A stretch of DNA of 42,616 nucleotides from Thermomicrobiales bacterium (GTDB lineage Bacteria > Chloroflexota > Chloroflexia > Thermomicrobiales > CFX8), in assembly GCA_023954495.1 (NCBI GenBank), contig JAMLIA010000024.1:1-42616 (forward strand), given 5' to 3'. How positions within the stretch are numbered: position 1 is the stretch's first letter; each line of letters opens with the position of its first letter. The position numbers and the translations under genes were made by a program. Of this stretch, positions 17,285-26,505 are shown piece by piece. The notes below the pieces were generated by a model. That model saw only the letters and a list, made by a program, of their open reading frames with translations. It was not told the origin of the DNA and made no database searches.

Positions 17285-17473
17285 CGTTGCTCCTTCGCCT
17301 CCCGCCCCCGCAGGGTTTACCTAGTCTGTACGACCGCGCCTACGATACTCCGAATCAGGCCCCGACACTCGCTCAACCAAGCGGTATTCGCGTGTGCCGA
17401 TTCCCCTTGGCGCGACCGTGCGTAGCGCCGGTTACCTGTGATTCGGGTCTCAATCTGTGCTGGCCTCTGGCGC

Positions 17474-17503
17474 AGTATAGCACGCTCCAAAAAAAGGCCG
17501 CAA
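17474..17503 (-). promoter_or_regulatory. Promoter of the oppDF unit
   Basis: On the minus strand TTGCGG (17498-17503), an 18-bp spacer containing seven consecutive T, and TATACT (17474-17479) preceded by TGC give a promoter with an extended -10. Expected transcription start is near 17467, leaving about 180 nt of leader to the OppD start. Confidence 0.62.
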
Positions 17504-17554
17504 ACGTTCGGAATCGGCAATCACGTTGCTGTCAAACCGCCGATCACCCATTTG

Positions 17555-18487
17555 TCACGGGCGAACTGGCACCTTTGTCAGCAAGTCACCGTACCGTTGG
17601 TCCTCACCCTTCACGCATGAGAAGAATACTTCCTGAATTCTCTGCGTGATCGGGCCACGCTCGCCGTTTCCGACCGGTCGCCCGTCGATGTTGCCGACCG
17701 CCGCAACTTGCGCACCTGTGCCACACAGGAACGCTTCGTCCGCGACATACAGCTCAGAGCGATCAATCTCCCGCTCTTCAAGTGCAATACCGAGATCGCG
17801 CGCGAACTTGGCAACTGTTCGTCGGGTGATGCCTTCGAGGATGTCGCCATTCACCGGTGAGGTGATCAGCGTGCCGTTGCGCACGATGAACAGATTTGCA
17901 CCGCTGGCCTCGGCGATCTTGCCGCGCTCGTTGAGCATCAGCGCATCGTCGAACCCGGCCTCGGCAGCCTGGTCTTTGGCGAGGCTTGAGTTGATGTAGC
18001 CTCCGGTGATCTTGGCGCGGCTGGGGATGATGTTGTCGGCGATGCGCGTCCAGGCTGAGACCATCAGGCGCAGCGGGTGATCCATCGCGAAGTAGTCATC
18101 GAGCTGGATGACGTAGATCGCGATCTCGTCCTTAATGCCCTTCAGGTGTGGTGTCAGCTCGATACCCGCTTTATAGATGAAAGGACGGATATACACGTTC
18201 GAGTGCGGATTGTTCTTCGCAACGAGATCCTGAATGACGCCGGCCAGACCGTCCGCGTCCAGCTTCAGCTCACTCCGCAGAATACGGGCGCTATTCATCA
18301 GCCGCCGCGTGTGATCAGGAAGGCGAAAGATGTTGATCGTCTCGCCGCTGACATCCATATATCCGCGGATGCCGCCAAACGCGCCCGTTCCGTACTGCAA
18401 CGCATGCGTCGCAATACTCACCTTCGCCTGGTCAGCTGGGACGATCTCACCTTCAAAATAGGCATACGGCTGGAGGTCAATCTCCAC
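17555..18487 (-). CDS. ilvE: Branched-chain-amino-acid aminotransferase
   Basis: Class IV PLP aminotransferase for valine, leucine and isoleucine. From GTG at 18487 (VEIDLQPYAYFEGEIV) the protein is 310 residues, the usual length, with GGAG six bases upstream. Family motifs are SIATHALQYGTGAFGGIRGY, the PLP lysine in SRAKITGGYINSSLAKDQA, EASGANLFIVRNG and EGITRRTVAKFARDLG. An ATG at 18595 would add 36 Arg/Gly-rich residues with no family match. A second, more divergent class IV enzyme is encoded at 34616-35569. The gene lies upstream of oppDF on the same strand but a promoter between them suggests separate transcription. Confidence 0.92.
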   Translation of the reverse strand: MEIDLQPYAYFEGEIVPADQAKVSIATHALQYGTGAFGGIRGYMDVSGETINIFRLPDHTRRLMNSARILRSELKLDADGLAGVIQDLVAKNNPHSNVYIRPFIYKAGIELTPHLKGIKDEIAIYVIQLDDYFAMDHPLRLMVSAWTRIADNIIPSRAKITGGYINSSLAKDQAAEAGFDDALMLNERGKIAEASGANLFIVRNGTLITSPVNGDILEGITRRTVAKFARDLGIALEEREIDRSELYVADEAFLCGTGAQVAAVGNIDGRPVGNGERGPITQRIQEVFFSCVKGEDQRYGDLLTKVPVRP

Positions 18488-18637
18488 GCCCGGCTCCAAT
18501 CTACCGCTCTCGCCTGCCGCAATCGCGGGCTCGTTTCCGCGCCGCCCGCGAACCGATTGCGCGGGACGATCACCACAACGCGCGCATTCTAGCACCGTCG
18601 CTGTGTGCGGTTGTCGCCAGACCGCCGAAACCTGCCT

Positions 18638-18790
18638 CTAATATGGATGTCGAAAGGTCGCTTCGGACTCCGAAATGTGCGATCCGATGGAGTGCTTTTC
18701 ACCGAGATGACCGCGACCTGTTCGGCGGTCGATGATCGCACCTGCCACAATGCCAACAACGAACCCGACAGCGAGAAGTATTGCGCCCAT
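18638..18790 (-). CDS. Small membrane protein, 50 residues
   Basis: An unrecognised small protein with one hydrophobic segment at the N-terminus (MGAILLAVGFVVGIVAGAII) followed directly by DRRTGRG and a polar, histidine-containing C-terminal half. The positive residues after the helix suggest the tail stays in the cytoplasm. Evidence that it is real: GGAAAGGACG lies about 10 bp before the ATG, and a promoter with a perfect TTGACA box lies about 65 bp upstream. The frame continues upstream of the ATG without resembling a protein. It could resemble small YtxH/DUF-type envelope proteins, but the similarity is too weak to name. It sits between ilvE and the divergent dprA. Confidence 0.55.
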   Translation of the reverse strand: MGAILLAVGFVVGIVAGAIIDRRTGRGHLGEKHSIGSHISESEATFRHPY

Positions 18791-18853
18791 TGCCGCGCGT
18801 CCTTTCCGCCCGTGCCACACAAGGGACGTGTCGCCGGACGATGTCTTGCTCGC

Positions 18854-18882
18854 ATTGTCGCGTCGCAACTGTATGGTGTCAA
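18854..18882 (-). promoter_or_regulatory. Promoter of the 50-residue membrane protein gene
   Basis: On the minus strand TTGACA (18877-18882) is separated by 17 bp from GACAAT (18854-18859), which matches 10 of 12 consensus positions in total. The expected start leaves a leader of about 57 nt. Confidence 0.5.
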
Positions 18883-18981
18883 TTGGAAGGCGTGGGCACG
18901 AGATGGCCAGCTGCCGCATTGACGTTGCTGACAACGAGTCCGTATAACTGCGCGGCTCTTCCGGCGAGATAGAGGACGTTC

Positions 18982-20094
18982 GTGGTGGAACAGACTGACC
19001 CACAATCTGACGAAGGCAAGCGACTGGCATCCTGGATCGGGTTCCAGCGCGTTCCGGGTATTGGCCCAGCTCGCCTCGCTCGACTCATCTCGCTCTTCGG
19101 CACAATCGACAACGCGTGGGATGCCTCGGTTGCCGACCTTCGCGCAGTTGGCGTATCGGCTGAAATCGCCCGCGCGATTCACGACACGCGCGAAGCACTC
19201 GATATCCGCGCAGAGATTGACCGGATGAACCGCGTCGGCGTCCACGCGATCACCGCCGACAGCAACGACTATCCGCGGCTCTTGCAGCATGTGCCCAGCG
19301 CTCCGCCAGTGCTGTTCGCGAGGGGTAGCATCCTGCCAGTCGATGATGTCGCGGTTGCGATTGTCGGTACGCGCAGGGCGACGCACTATGGCATCGAAAT
19401 GGCGGCCAGGCTCGCTGCTGATCTCGCTTCTGCCGGGGTCACTGTCATCAGCGGGCTTGCCTACGGCATCGACACCGCCGCGCACCGTGCGGCTGTTGAC
19501 GCGGGCGGGCGGACAATCGCAGTGCTGGGCAGTGGACCCGACACGATCTACCCGCCTCAAAATCGTCGTCTGGCCGAGCGCGTGATAGAACAAGGCGCTC
19601 TGGTGAGCGAGTATCCGGTCGGGACCAAGCCGGACGCGCGCAACTTCCCGGCACGCAACCGGATCATTAGCGGGATGTCGCGAGGCGTGATCGTCGTCGA
19701 AGCGCCGACAGCGAGCGGCGCAATGCTGACGGCGTCGTTTGCCGCAGACCAGAGCCGCGATGTCTTCGCAGTGCCGGGTCAGGCAACGGCGAACTCGAGC
19801 GCCGGTTGCCACGCACTCATACGTGACGGAGCGACACTCATCACTGACGCATCGCAGGTTCTGGAGCAGTTGGACCTCGCCAACCATAAGTCGCACGTTC
19901 AGGTCCGGTTGACGCTGCCGGAATCTGCCGGTGAGCGCATACTCTATGAGTTGATCGGCACGGATCCTTTGCATCTGGATGAAATATGTCTAGCCAGCGG
20001 GAGACCGATCTACGAGGTGACCGGAACACTGCTCGAGATGGAACTTAAGGGTCTTGTCCGCCAGACGGCCCCACAGCATTACGTTCGGGCCTGA
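18982..20094 (+). CDS. dprA: DNA-processing protein DprA
   Basis: DprA loads RecA on incoming single-stranded DNA in natural transformation. The 370-residue protein starts at GTG 18982. An N-terminal helix-hairpin-helix region is present (RVPGIGPARLARLISLFG). The Rossmann-like core contains VAIVGTRRATHYG, GLAYGIDTAAHRAA, AVLGSGPDTIYPP, SEYPVGT, FPARNRIISGMSRGVIVVEA and AGCHALIRDGA. The C-terminal winged helix (residues 300-370) is also present. The protein is complete, which supports but does not prove competence. The next gene, manC, begins 67 bp downstream. Confidence 0.95.
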   Translation: MVEQTDPQSDEGKRLASWIGFQRVPGIGPARLARLISLFGTIDNAWDASVADLRAVGVSAEIARAIHDTREALDIRAEIDRMNRVGVHAITADSNDYPRLLQHVPSAPPVLFARGSILPVDDVAVAIVGTRRATHYGIEMAARLAADLASAGVTVISGLAYGIDTAAHRAAVDAGGRTIAVLGSGPDTIYPPQNRRLAERVIEQGALVSEYPVGTKPDARNFPARNRIISGMSRGVIVVEAPTASGAMLTASFAADQSRDVFAVPGQATANSSAGCHALIRDGATLITDASQVLEQLDLANHKSHVQVRLTLPESAGERILYELIGTDPLHLDEICLASGRPIYEVTGTLLEMELKGLVRQTAPQHYVRA

Positions 20095-20161
20095 GGATTG
20101 CGAGGAGATCGCCAGACGTGTTCGATACGAAATCGTTGGTGGCCATGTGAAGGGTCAGGAC

Positions 20162-21250
20162 ATGACGGGTCAGTTCTTTGCTGTCATCCCAGCTGGCGGG
20201 AGCGGCACGCGCCTCTGGCCGGTGAGTCGTGCCAAGCGGCCGAAGTTCCTGTTACCCCTGCCAGGTCCACGGACGATGATTCAGGATACGGTCGATCGCC
20301 TCAGCAACCTTGCCTGCCGTGAGAACATCCTGATCGTGACCGGAGCTGCCCATGTCAGCGAAGTGCAGCGACAGCTCCCGGAGCTGGGCGCTGCACAGAT
20401 CATTGCCGAGCCAGAGCCGCGTGGCAGTGGCCCTGCAATCGGGCTGGGCGCCGCGATAGCGTTGCAGCGCGATCCGGAAGCGATTGTCGGCTCATTTGCT
20501 GCGGACCACGTCGTAACGGAGCACCCTCGCTTCGAGCAGGCTGTGCGCGCTGCGATCGAGATCGCCCGCCGCGACTATCTGGTGACGATCGGCATTGAGC
20601 CAAGCTATGCCGAGACCGGCTATGGATACATCCGTGCCGGCGAGCCACTCGGAACGTTCGAAGAGCTCCAGGCTCGCGAAGTGGACCGGTTCAAGGAAAA
20701 GCCGGACATCGAAGTCGCCGAGGAATACATCGCTTCCGGCGAGTACCTCTGGAACGCCAGTATGTTCGTCTGGAAGGCGCGCGTCCTGATGGAAGAGATG
20801 CGCGTCCATCTGCCCGCTCTGGCGTCGGCTCTGGAGCGCATCGCCGCAGACTGGGGCACCCCGCGACAGCAGGAAACCCTGGATACCATCTGGCCGACGG
20901 TTGCCGACGTCACTATCGAACATGGTATTTTGGAGCCGTCCACACACGTCGCTGTTGTCCCGGGTACTTTTGGCTGGACCGACCTTGGTGACTGGCATGG
21001 TCTCGGTACGATCAGCGCAGATTCAGCTGATCCAGCAGCGAATCTGGCGATCAATGCCGAGCTGCTGGCTCGCGATGCACGCGGCAGCTTCGTTTTTGGT
21101 CAGGGTCGTCTCGTCGCCCTGCTGGGGCTGGAAAATGTCGTTGTCATTGACACCGACGACGCGCTCCTGATCTGCGATCGCTCGCGGACGCAGGAAGTGA
21201 AACAGCTTGTCGAAGAGCTGCGGGAGCGCGGCTCGACAACATTGTTATAG
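20162..21250 (+). CDS. manC: Mannose-1-phosphate guanylyltransferase
   Basis: Makes GDP-mannose from mannose-1-phosphate and GTP. From ATG at 20162 the protein is 362 residues. The nucleotidyltransferase motif is AGGSGTRLWPVSR at residues 11-23, followed by PKFLLPL and, further on, FAADHVV. Later motifs are FKEKPD, YLWNASMFVWKA and FGWTDLGDWHG, all typical of ManC. It lacks the C-terminal phosphomannose isomerase domain of bifunctional enzymes. An in-frame GTG at 20147 is an alternative start. GDP-mannose would feed mannosyl transfer to glycans or polyprenyl lipids; the dolichol-phosphate-mannose-synthase-like enzyme at 25735 is a possible consumer. Confidence 0.93.
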   Translation: MTGQFFAVIPAGGSGTRLWPVSRAKRPKFLLPLPGPRTMIQDTVDRLSNLACRENILIVTGAAHVSEVQRQLPELGAAQIIAEPEPRGSGPAIGLGAAIALQRDPEAIVGSFAADHVVTEHPRFEQAVRAAIEIARRDYLVTIGIEPSYAETGYGYIRAGEPLGTFEELQAREVDRFKEKPDIEVAEEYIASGEYLWNASMFVWKARVLMEEMRVHLPALASALERIAADWGTPRQQETLDTIWPTVADVTIEHGILEPSTHVAVVPGTFGWTDLGDWHGLGTISADSADPAANLAINAELLARDARGSFVFGQGRLVALLGLENVVVIDTDDALLICDRSRTQEVKQLVEELRERGSTTLL

Positions 21251-21336
21251 TGAGATGATCGGCGGGAATCGAACGCTGCTGGCGCGTGTTTCAGCACACG
21301 AATCGACCGCCTCCGCAACCACGTAATTGGATAGAC

Positions 21337-23591
21337 ATGGCCACGAAACCAACGACCAACACGAAGCCCAAGAAGGCAGCACCAAAGAAGACAACGACTC
21401 GAACAGTGAAGGGATCGACAACGCGGGCAGCCTCGAACGGGCGGCTTGTGATCGTCGAATCACCAGCCAAGGCGCGCACGATCGAGAAATATCTGGGGCG
21501 GGGCTACTCCGTACGTGCCTCGATGGGTCACGTCCGCGATCTGCCCAAGAGCACGCTCGGCATCAACGTCGATGACGACTTCCTGCCCAAGTACACCGTG
21601 CCCCGCGACAAGTCGAAGACGGTCAAGGAGCTGAAGGCCGCCGTCCAGAAGGCGCGCGAGGTCATTCTGGCGACAGACCCCGACCGCGAGGGCGAGGCTA
21701 TCGCCTGGCATCTGGCCGAGGCGACGCAGCCCGATCCGACGAAAGTCAAGCGCGTCGTGTTCAACGAGATCACGCCCGACGCAGTCCGCGCCGCGATGGA
21801 CAACCCGCGCCAGATCGACATGGATCTTGTCGACGCGCAGCAGGCCCGCCGTGTGCTTGATCGGCTGGTCGGCTACGGCATCTCTCCGCTGCTCTGGAAG
21901 AAAGTGAAGCGCGGTCTCTCGGCCGGGCGCGTCCAATCTGTCGCACTCAGGCTCGTCGCCGAGCGCGAGCGCGAGATCGACGCGTTTGTCCCACGCGAGT
22001 ACTGGTCGGTCGACGCCGAGCTGAAGAAGCACGGCGCAGCGACGAATAAGGCGAACGTCTTCAAGGCCAGCCTCTCACGCATCTCCGGCAAGAAAGCCGA
22101 CCTGGCCGACAAAGAATCAACCGATAGCGTCCTCGCCGGGCTGGACGGGGCCGAATACGTCGTCTCGCAGGTGCAAACACGCGAGACGCAGCGAAGACCG
22201 TCGCCGCCATTTACCACGAGTACGCTGCAGCAGGAGGCATCCCGCAAGCTGCGCTACGCGGTGCGACGGACGATGCAGATCGCTCAGGAGCTGTACGAGG
22301 GCGTCGATCTCGGGGATGAAGGCACGCAGGGTCTCATTACCTACATGCGTACTGACTCCACGAACGTCGCCAGCGTTGCGCAACAGATGGCTCGTGAGGC
22401 TATTGCCACGAAGTTTGGATCCGAGTTCCTGCCCGAACGACCGCCGGTCTATGCACGGCGAGCGAAGGGTGCGCAGGAAGCGCACGAGGCGATTCGCCCG
22501 ACCGATCCGCGCCGCACACCAGAAATGGTGAAGGGACGTCTGACCGGGCCGCAGTTCAAGGTCTATGACCTCGTCTGGAAGCGCTTCATCGCCAGCCAGA
22601 TGCGCAACGCGATCTTCGACGCCACCGGCGTCGACATTGATGCCGGACGCCCGGGCGAGAGAAGCTATATCGCTTCCGCGCCACGGGATCAGTCATCAAG
22701 TTCGCCGGGTTCATCCGCGCCTATCGCGAGGATCGGGATGACGATGAGGTCGACGAAATCGATCGCGCAGCACTGCCGGTGCTCACCGCCAACGATTTGC
22801 TCGACCTGCTGAAGCTCTTGCCGGAACAGCACTTCACCCAGCCACCACCCCGCTATACTGAGGCGACGCTGGTGAAGGCGCTCGAAGAGAACGGCATCGG
22901 ACGCCCAAGCACCTACGCGCCGACGATTGCGACGCTGCTGGCACGAAACTATGTCACCAACGAGGAGAAGCGCCTCGCGCCGACCGAAGTGGGACTGGTC
23001 GTGAACGACATCCTCGTCGAACACTTCCCGGCCATCGTCGACATCGGGTTCACATCGGGCATGGAAGAGGGCTGGACGACATCGCATCCGGCGAACGCAG
23101 TTGGGTGCCAGTTGTGCGCGAGTTTTACAGCCCGTTCAAGGACACGCTCCAGCACGCTGAGCAGACGATGGAGCGCGTCAAGGTTCGCGATGAGCCGACC
23201 GACGAAGTCTGCGAAGTGCGGTCGCCCAATGGTGATCAAGCTCGGTCGTTACGGTCGCTTCCTCGCCTGCAGTGGATTCCCGGAGTGTCGCAACTCCAAG
23301 CCGCTGCTGACCAAAATCGGAGTTCCTTGCCCGAAGTGCAAGGTCGGCGAAGTGATCGAGCGGCGCTCGACTCGCGGTCGTCTCTTCTACGGCTGCAGTA
23401 ACTGGCGCAAGGACGATCCGCAGTCGTGCGATTATGTCTCGTGGCTGAAGCCAACCGGCGAGCCGTGCCCGCAGTGCGGCGAACCGCTGGTGTACACAAA
23501 CCGCAAGGAGACCGACGTTAAGTGCGCCTCCTGCGGCTACACCGCACGAGCAACACGCAGCACGAACAAGCCCGACGCAATCCCCGCCTGA
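21337..23591 (+). pseudogene. topA: DNA topoisomerase I with three frameshifts
   Basis: Type IA topoisomerase that relaxes negative supercoils. The N-terminus carries a Lys/Thr-rich tail (residues 1-33), then the TOPRIM motif RLVIVESPAKARTIEKYLG (36-54). The active-site tyrosine is residue 336 in GLITYMRTDST. C-terminal zinc ribbons (ACSGFPEC, CPKCKVGEV, CPQCGEP, CASCGY) are complete. The frame breaks three times: at 22657-22664 (GAG-AG-AAG), at 23070-23072 (one base missing after EEG) and at 23213-23216 (two bases missing where CEKCGRP is expected). After correction the product would be about 752 residues, normal for the family. An essential single-copy gene is unlikely to be dead, so read or assembly error is the first explanation. 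Confidence 0.9.
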
Positions 23592-23598
23592 TGGTTCC

Positions 23599-23627
23599 GC
23601 GCCGGGTGCTATACCAGCGCCCGGCGC
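23599..23627. terminator. 12-bp hairpin after topA
   Basis: GCGCCGGGTGCT (23599-23610) pairs with AGCGCCCGGCGC (23616-23627) over 12 bp with one G-U pair and a 5-nt loop, starting eight bases after the topA stop. There is no U-tract. Confidence 0.5.
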
Positions 23628-23733
23628 ATCAGTTCCTACTGCGCCACTACAATCGTTGCCGTCAGGTAGAATTGCCGGTTGGCGCGGTCTGTCCATCGAT
23701 TTCAGTCACCCGCGCCGTGATACAGAAACGGCA

Positions 23734-24351
23734 GTGATTCTGAGCTTGAACCCCCAATCAAATCTCCCGACCCGCTGGCACGCAACGACGATTCTCGGCG
23801 TCATCCGCGACGGTAGCGTCGCGATCGGTGGCGACGGCCAGGTGACCTTCGGTGACATGGTCGTCAAGCATGGTGCGCGGAAGATCCGCATGCTCCACGA
23901 TGGCGCAGTCGTCGCCGGGTTTGCCGGCGCGGTCGCCGACGCAATGACACTGTTCGAGAAGTTTGAGTCGCAGCTGCGCGACTGGAAGGGTGACCTCCGG
24001 CGAGCGGCGGTTGAGCTTGCCAAAGAGTGGCGCACCGATCGGTACTTGCGGCGTCTGGAGGCCCAACTCATCGTTGCTGACGCTGAGACCATCCTCATCC
24101 TCTCCGGTGAAGGAGACGTGCTGCAGCCCGACGACGGCATTGCGTCGATCGGCAGCGGTGCGCCGTACGCGATGGCCGCTGCCCGCGCGCTCCGCGAACA
24201 CACGTCACTTTCGGCGCTCGATATCGTTCAGGAGTCAATGAAGATCGCGGCTGATCTGTGCATCTTCACGAACTCTCAGATCGTTGTCGAATCGATCGAG
24301 GTGGCCGAAGAAACCGAAGACGCGGATGAGTCGGCGGAGGTGCAGGCATGA
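23734..24351 (+). CDS. hslV: ATP-dependent protease subunit HslV (CodW-like)
   Basis: Proteolytic subunit of the HslUV chambered protease. The mature start motif [20 protein letters not shown] and the following [39 protein letters not shown] and [14 protein letters not shown] are all family hallmarks. In most bacteria the catalytic threonine follows the initiator Met directly. Here the best start, GTG at 23734, puts about 17 residues ahead of T18, ending in RWHA, which resembles the HATTI context of Bacillus CodW. There is no clear ribosome site before this GTG; a TTG at 23746 is possible. Its stop overlaps the hslU start as ATGA. The C-terminus has an acidic tail ([17 protein letters not shown]) beyond the usual end. 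Confidence 0.9.
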   Translation: MILSLNPQSNLPTRWHATTILGVIRDGSVAIGGDGQVTFGDMVVKHGARKIRMLHDGAVVAGFAGAVADAMTLFEKFESQLRDWKGDLRRAAVELAKEWRTDRYLRRLEAQLIVADAETILILSGEGDVLQPDDGIASIGSGAPYAMAAARALREHTSLSALDIVQESMKIAADLCIFTNSQIVVESIEVAEETEDADESAEVQA

Positions 24352-25721
24352 CGGAGCTGACACCGAAAGCGATTGTTGCCGAGCTCGATCGATACGTTAT
24401 CGGGCAGACAGCCGCCAAGCGTGCGGTCGCCGTTGCGCTGCGCACCCGCTGGCGTCGCCGCCAGCTCGATGACGACCTGCGCGACGAAGTTCAGCCGCGC
24501 AACATCCTGATGGTCGGACCAACCGGCGTCGGCAAGACGGAGATTGCCCGCCGCGTTAGCCGGATTGTGCACGCGCCGTTCGTGAAGGTCGAGGCGACCA
24601 AGTTCACCGAAACCGGCTACGTCGGTCGCGACGTCGAGTCGATGATTCGCGACCTGGTCGAGACGAGCATCGCGATGCTCCACAAGGAGCGCATGGAGGC
24701 CGTCAGCGCCGAGGCGGCGAAGGTGGCAGTCCAGCGTCTCGTCGACCTGCTCGTCGAGCAATTGGACGCAGCACCGGGTACCGACGACGCATCCGCAGAC
24801 GAATCAGAATCGCTGACTCCGGCCGCCAAGCGCCGCCGGACGCGACGCCGCAACAAGCTCATCGAGCAACTGGGCAAGAACGCGATTGAAGATGAGACTG
24901 TTGTCATTGATGTCGCCCAGGATGAGGATCCGTTCATGATGCCGTTCGAGATCATCACCGGCGTCGCGCCAGACGAGCTGCCGGATACGCTGCGCGAGAT
25001 CATGCGCGCGTCTGGCCCGCAACGCATGCGGCGCACGGTTTCTGTTGCCGAAGCACGGCGCATCCTGGCGCACGAAGAGGCCGAGCGGCTCGTGGACATC
25101 GACACCGTGATCGACGAGGCGCTGAAGCGCGTTGAGGAGTCTGGCGTCGTCTTCATCGACGAGATTGACAAGACGATCAACGACGGCGACTACGGCCCGG
25201 ATGTCTCCGGTGAGGGTGTCCAGCGCGATCTGTTGCCGATCATCGAGGGCTCAGTCGTCGCGACACGCTACGGTCCGGTGCGCACCGATCACATCCTGTT
25301 CGTTGCGGCCGGCTCGTTCTCGTCGCACCGCCCGAGCGATCTGATCCCGGAGCTGCAGGGGCGCTTTCCGATCCGCGTCGAGCTCGACAGCCTCGAAGAG
25401 GACGATCTGTACGAGATCCTCACAGCCCCGGACAACGCCCTCGCCCGTCAGGCGACTGCCCTGCTTGCGACCGAGGGAATTCAGGTCGAGTTCCAGGACG
25501 AGGCACTGCGCGAGATCGCCCGGCTGGCCGCAGACGTAAACGCGAGAACGGAAGATATCGGCGCGCGCCGCCTGCAAACCATCGTCGAGCGCGTCCTCGA
25601 AGACATCTCGTTCGATGCGCCGGAGCAGGGCACCAGCAGCGTTGTCATTGACGTTGCCTACGTCACCGAGCACGTCGGCGATATTGCCACCGATGACGAC
25701 CTGAGTAACGCGATTCTCTAG
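24348..25721 (+). CDS. hslU: ATP-dependent protease ATPase subunit HslU
   Basis: AAA+ unfoldase that feeds substrates to HslV. At 457 residues it has the usual length. It begins [20 protein letters not shown], with Walker A GPTGVGKT at residues 57-64 and the pore motif GYVGRDVES near residue 90. The intermediate domain (about 110-230) is variable, acidic and basic by turns. Walker B is VVFIDEIDK, sensor region [27 protein letters not shown], and the C-terminus ends in a charged stretch after [18 protein letters not shown]. HslU proteins normally end in a short motif that inserts in HslV; here the end is NAIL after DDDLS. Coupled to hslV by a four-base overlap. Confidence 0.96.
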   Translation: MTELTPKAIVAELDRYVIGQTAAKRAVAVALRTRWRRRQLDDDLRDEVQPRNILMVGPTGVGKTEIARRVSRIVHAPFVKVEATKFTETGYVGRDVESMIRDLVETSIAMLHKERMEAVSAEAAKVAVQRLVDLLVEQLDAAPGTDDASADESESLTPAAKRRRTRRRNKLIEQLGKNAIEDETVVIDVAQDEDPFMMPFEIITGVAPDELPDTLREIMRASGPQRMRRTVSVAEARRILAHEEAERLVDIDTVIDEALKRVEESGVVFIDEIDKTINDGDYGPDVSGEGVQRDLLPIIEGSVVATRYGPVRTDHILFVAAGSFSSHRPSDLIPELQGRFPIRVELDSLEEDDLYEILTAPDNALARQATALLATEGIQVEFQDEALREIARLAADVNARTEDIGARRLQTIVERVLEDISFDAPEQGTSSVVIDVAYVTEHVGDIATDDDLSNAIL

Positions 25722-25734
25722 CAATCACGCAGCA

Positions 25735-26478
25735 ATGGGAGCGGGGGAGATGGGATCAGCGACCGTGACGGACACCGACGCAAAGACGGATCGAGACTTC
25801 GTCCTCAGCGTCATCGTGCCGGTCTACAACGAAGTGCGCACCATCACCGAAATCCTTCAGAGCGTCCGAGCTGTGGACATCCCCAAGCAGATCATCGTCG
25901 TTGATGACATGTCGACCGACGGAACCCGCGAGAAGCTTGAGGACGAACGGCAACACCCCGATACGATTGTCGTCCTCCACGACGTGAATCGCGGCAAGGG
26001 CGGCGCGGTCCGAACCGGACTCGAGCACGCTACCGGCGACATCGTGCTGATCCAGGACGCCGACCTTGAATACGACCCGCGTGACTACCGCGTCCTGCTA
26101 CGGCCGATCCTCGAAGGGCGAGCCGAAGCCGTCTATGGATCGCGATTCCTCGGCGAGCACAAGGCCATGTACTTCTGGCATGCGCTGGGCAACAAGTTCC
26201 TGACGCTGGTGACCAACGTGCTGTTCGACACCACGCTGACCGATATGGAGACGTGTTACAAAGTTTTCACCATAGACATTGCCAAGTCACTGAACATCCA
26301 GCAAATGCGCTGGGGAATTGACCCGGAGATCACGGCCAAGATCCTGCGAGATGGACACCGTATCTACGAAGTGCCCATCTCCTACAACGGGCGAGAGTTC
26401 TGGGAGGGCAAGAAAATATCGTGGAAAGATGCATTCGTCGTGTTGCGAACGCTCATCCGATACCGCTTTTTCCGCTAG
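25735..26478 (+). CDS. Glycosyltransferase family 2 (DPM synthase-like)
   Basis: A 247-residue soluble GT-A enzyme. The nucleotide-sugar motif is VIVPVYNEVRTITEIL, followed by IVVDDMSTDGT, NRGKGGAVRTGLEHATGD and the metal-binding QDADLEYDP. Further on comes AVYGSRFLG, and the C-terminus has GREFWEGKKISWKD and FFR as in dolichol-phosphate mannosyltransferase-type enzymes that act on polyprenyl phosphates. There is no membrane domain. ATG at 25735 is used; an in-frame ATG at 25750 is possible, and neither has an ideal Shine-Dalgarno. It is 13 bp downstream of hslU and 27 bp upstream of a sugar kinase; the link to hslU is probably incidental. Confidence 0.88.
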   Translation: MGAGEMGSATVTDTDAKTDRDFVLSVIVPVYNEVRTITEILQSVRAVDIPKQIIVVDDMSTDGTREKLEDERQHPDTIVVLHDVNRGKGGAVRTGLEHATGDIVLIQDADLEYDPRDYRVLLRPILEGRAEAVYGSRFLGEHKAMYFWHALGNKFLTLVTNVLFDTTLTDMETCYKVFTIDIAKSLNIQQMRWGIDPEITAKILRDGHRIYEVPISYNGREFWEGKKISWKDAFVVLRTLIRYRFFR

Positions 26479-26505
26479 GACCCACGAGCTAGCAGGAGGA
26501 CTGAG

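Noticed and set aside
18589-19974. A 461-codon minus-strand open frame opposite dprA
   Set aside because: It is the shadow of dprA: Arg/Cys/His rich, no recognisable domain, and dprA has complete family motifs on the plus strand.
21254-21300. A minus-strand T-loop-like GTTCGATTCC, suggesting a tRNA before topA
   Set aside because: The flanking bases do not form a T-stem, and no anticodon or acceptor stem can be drawn.
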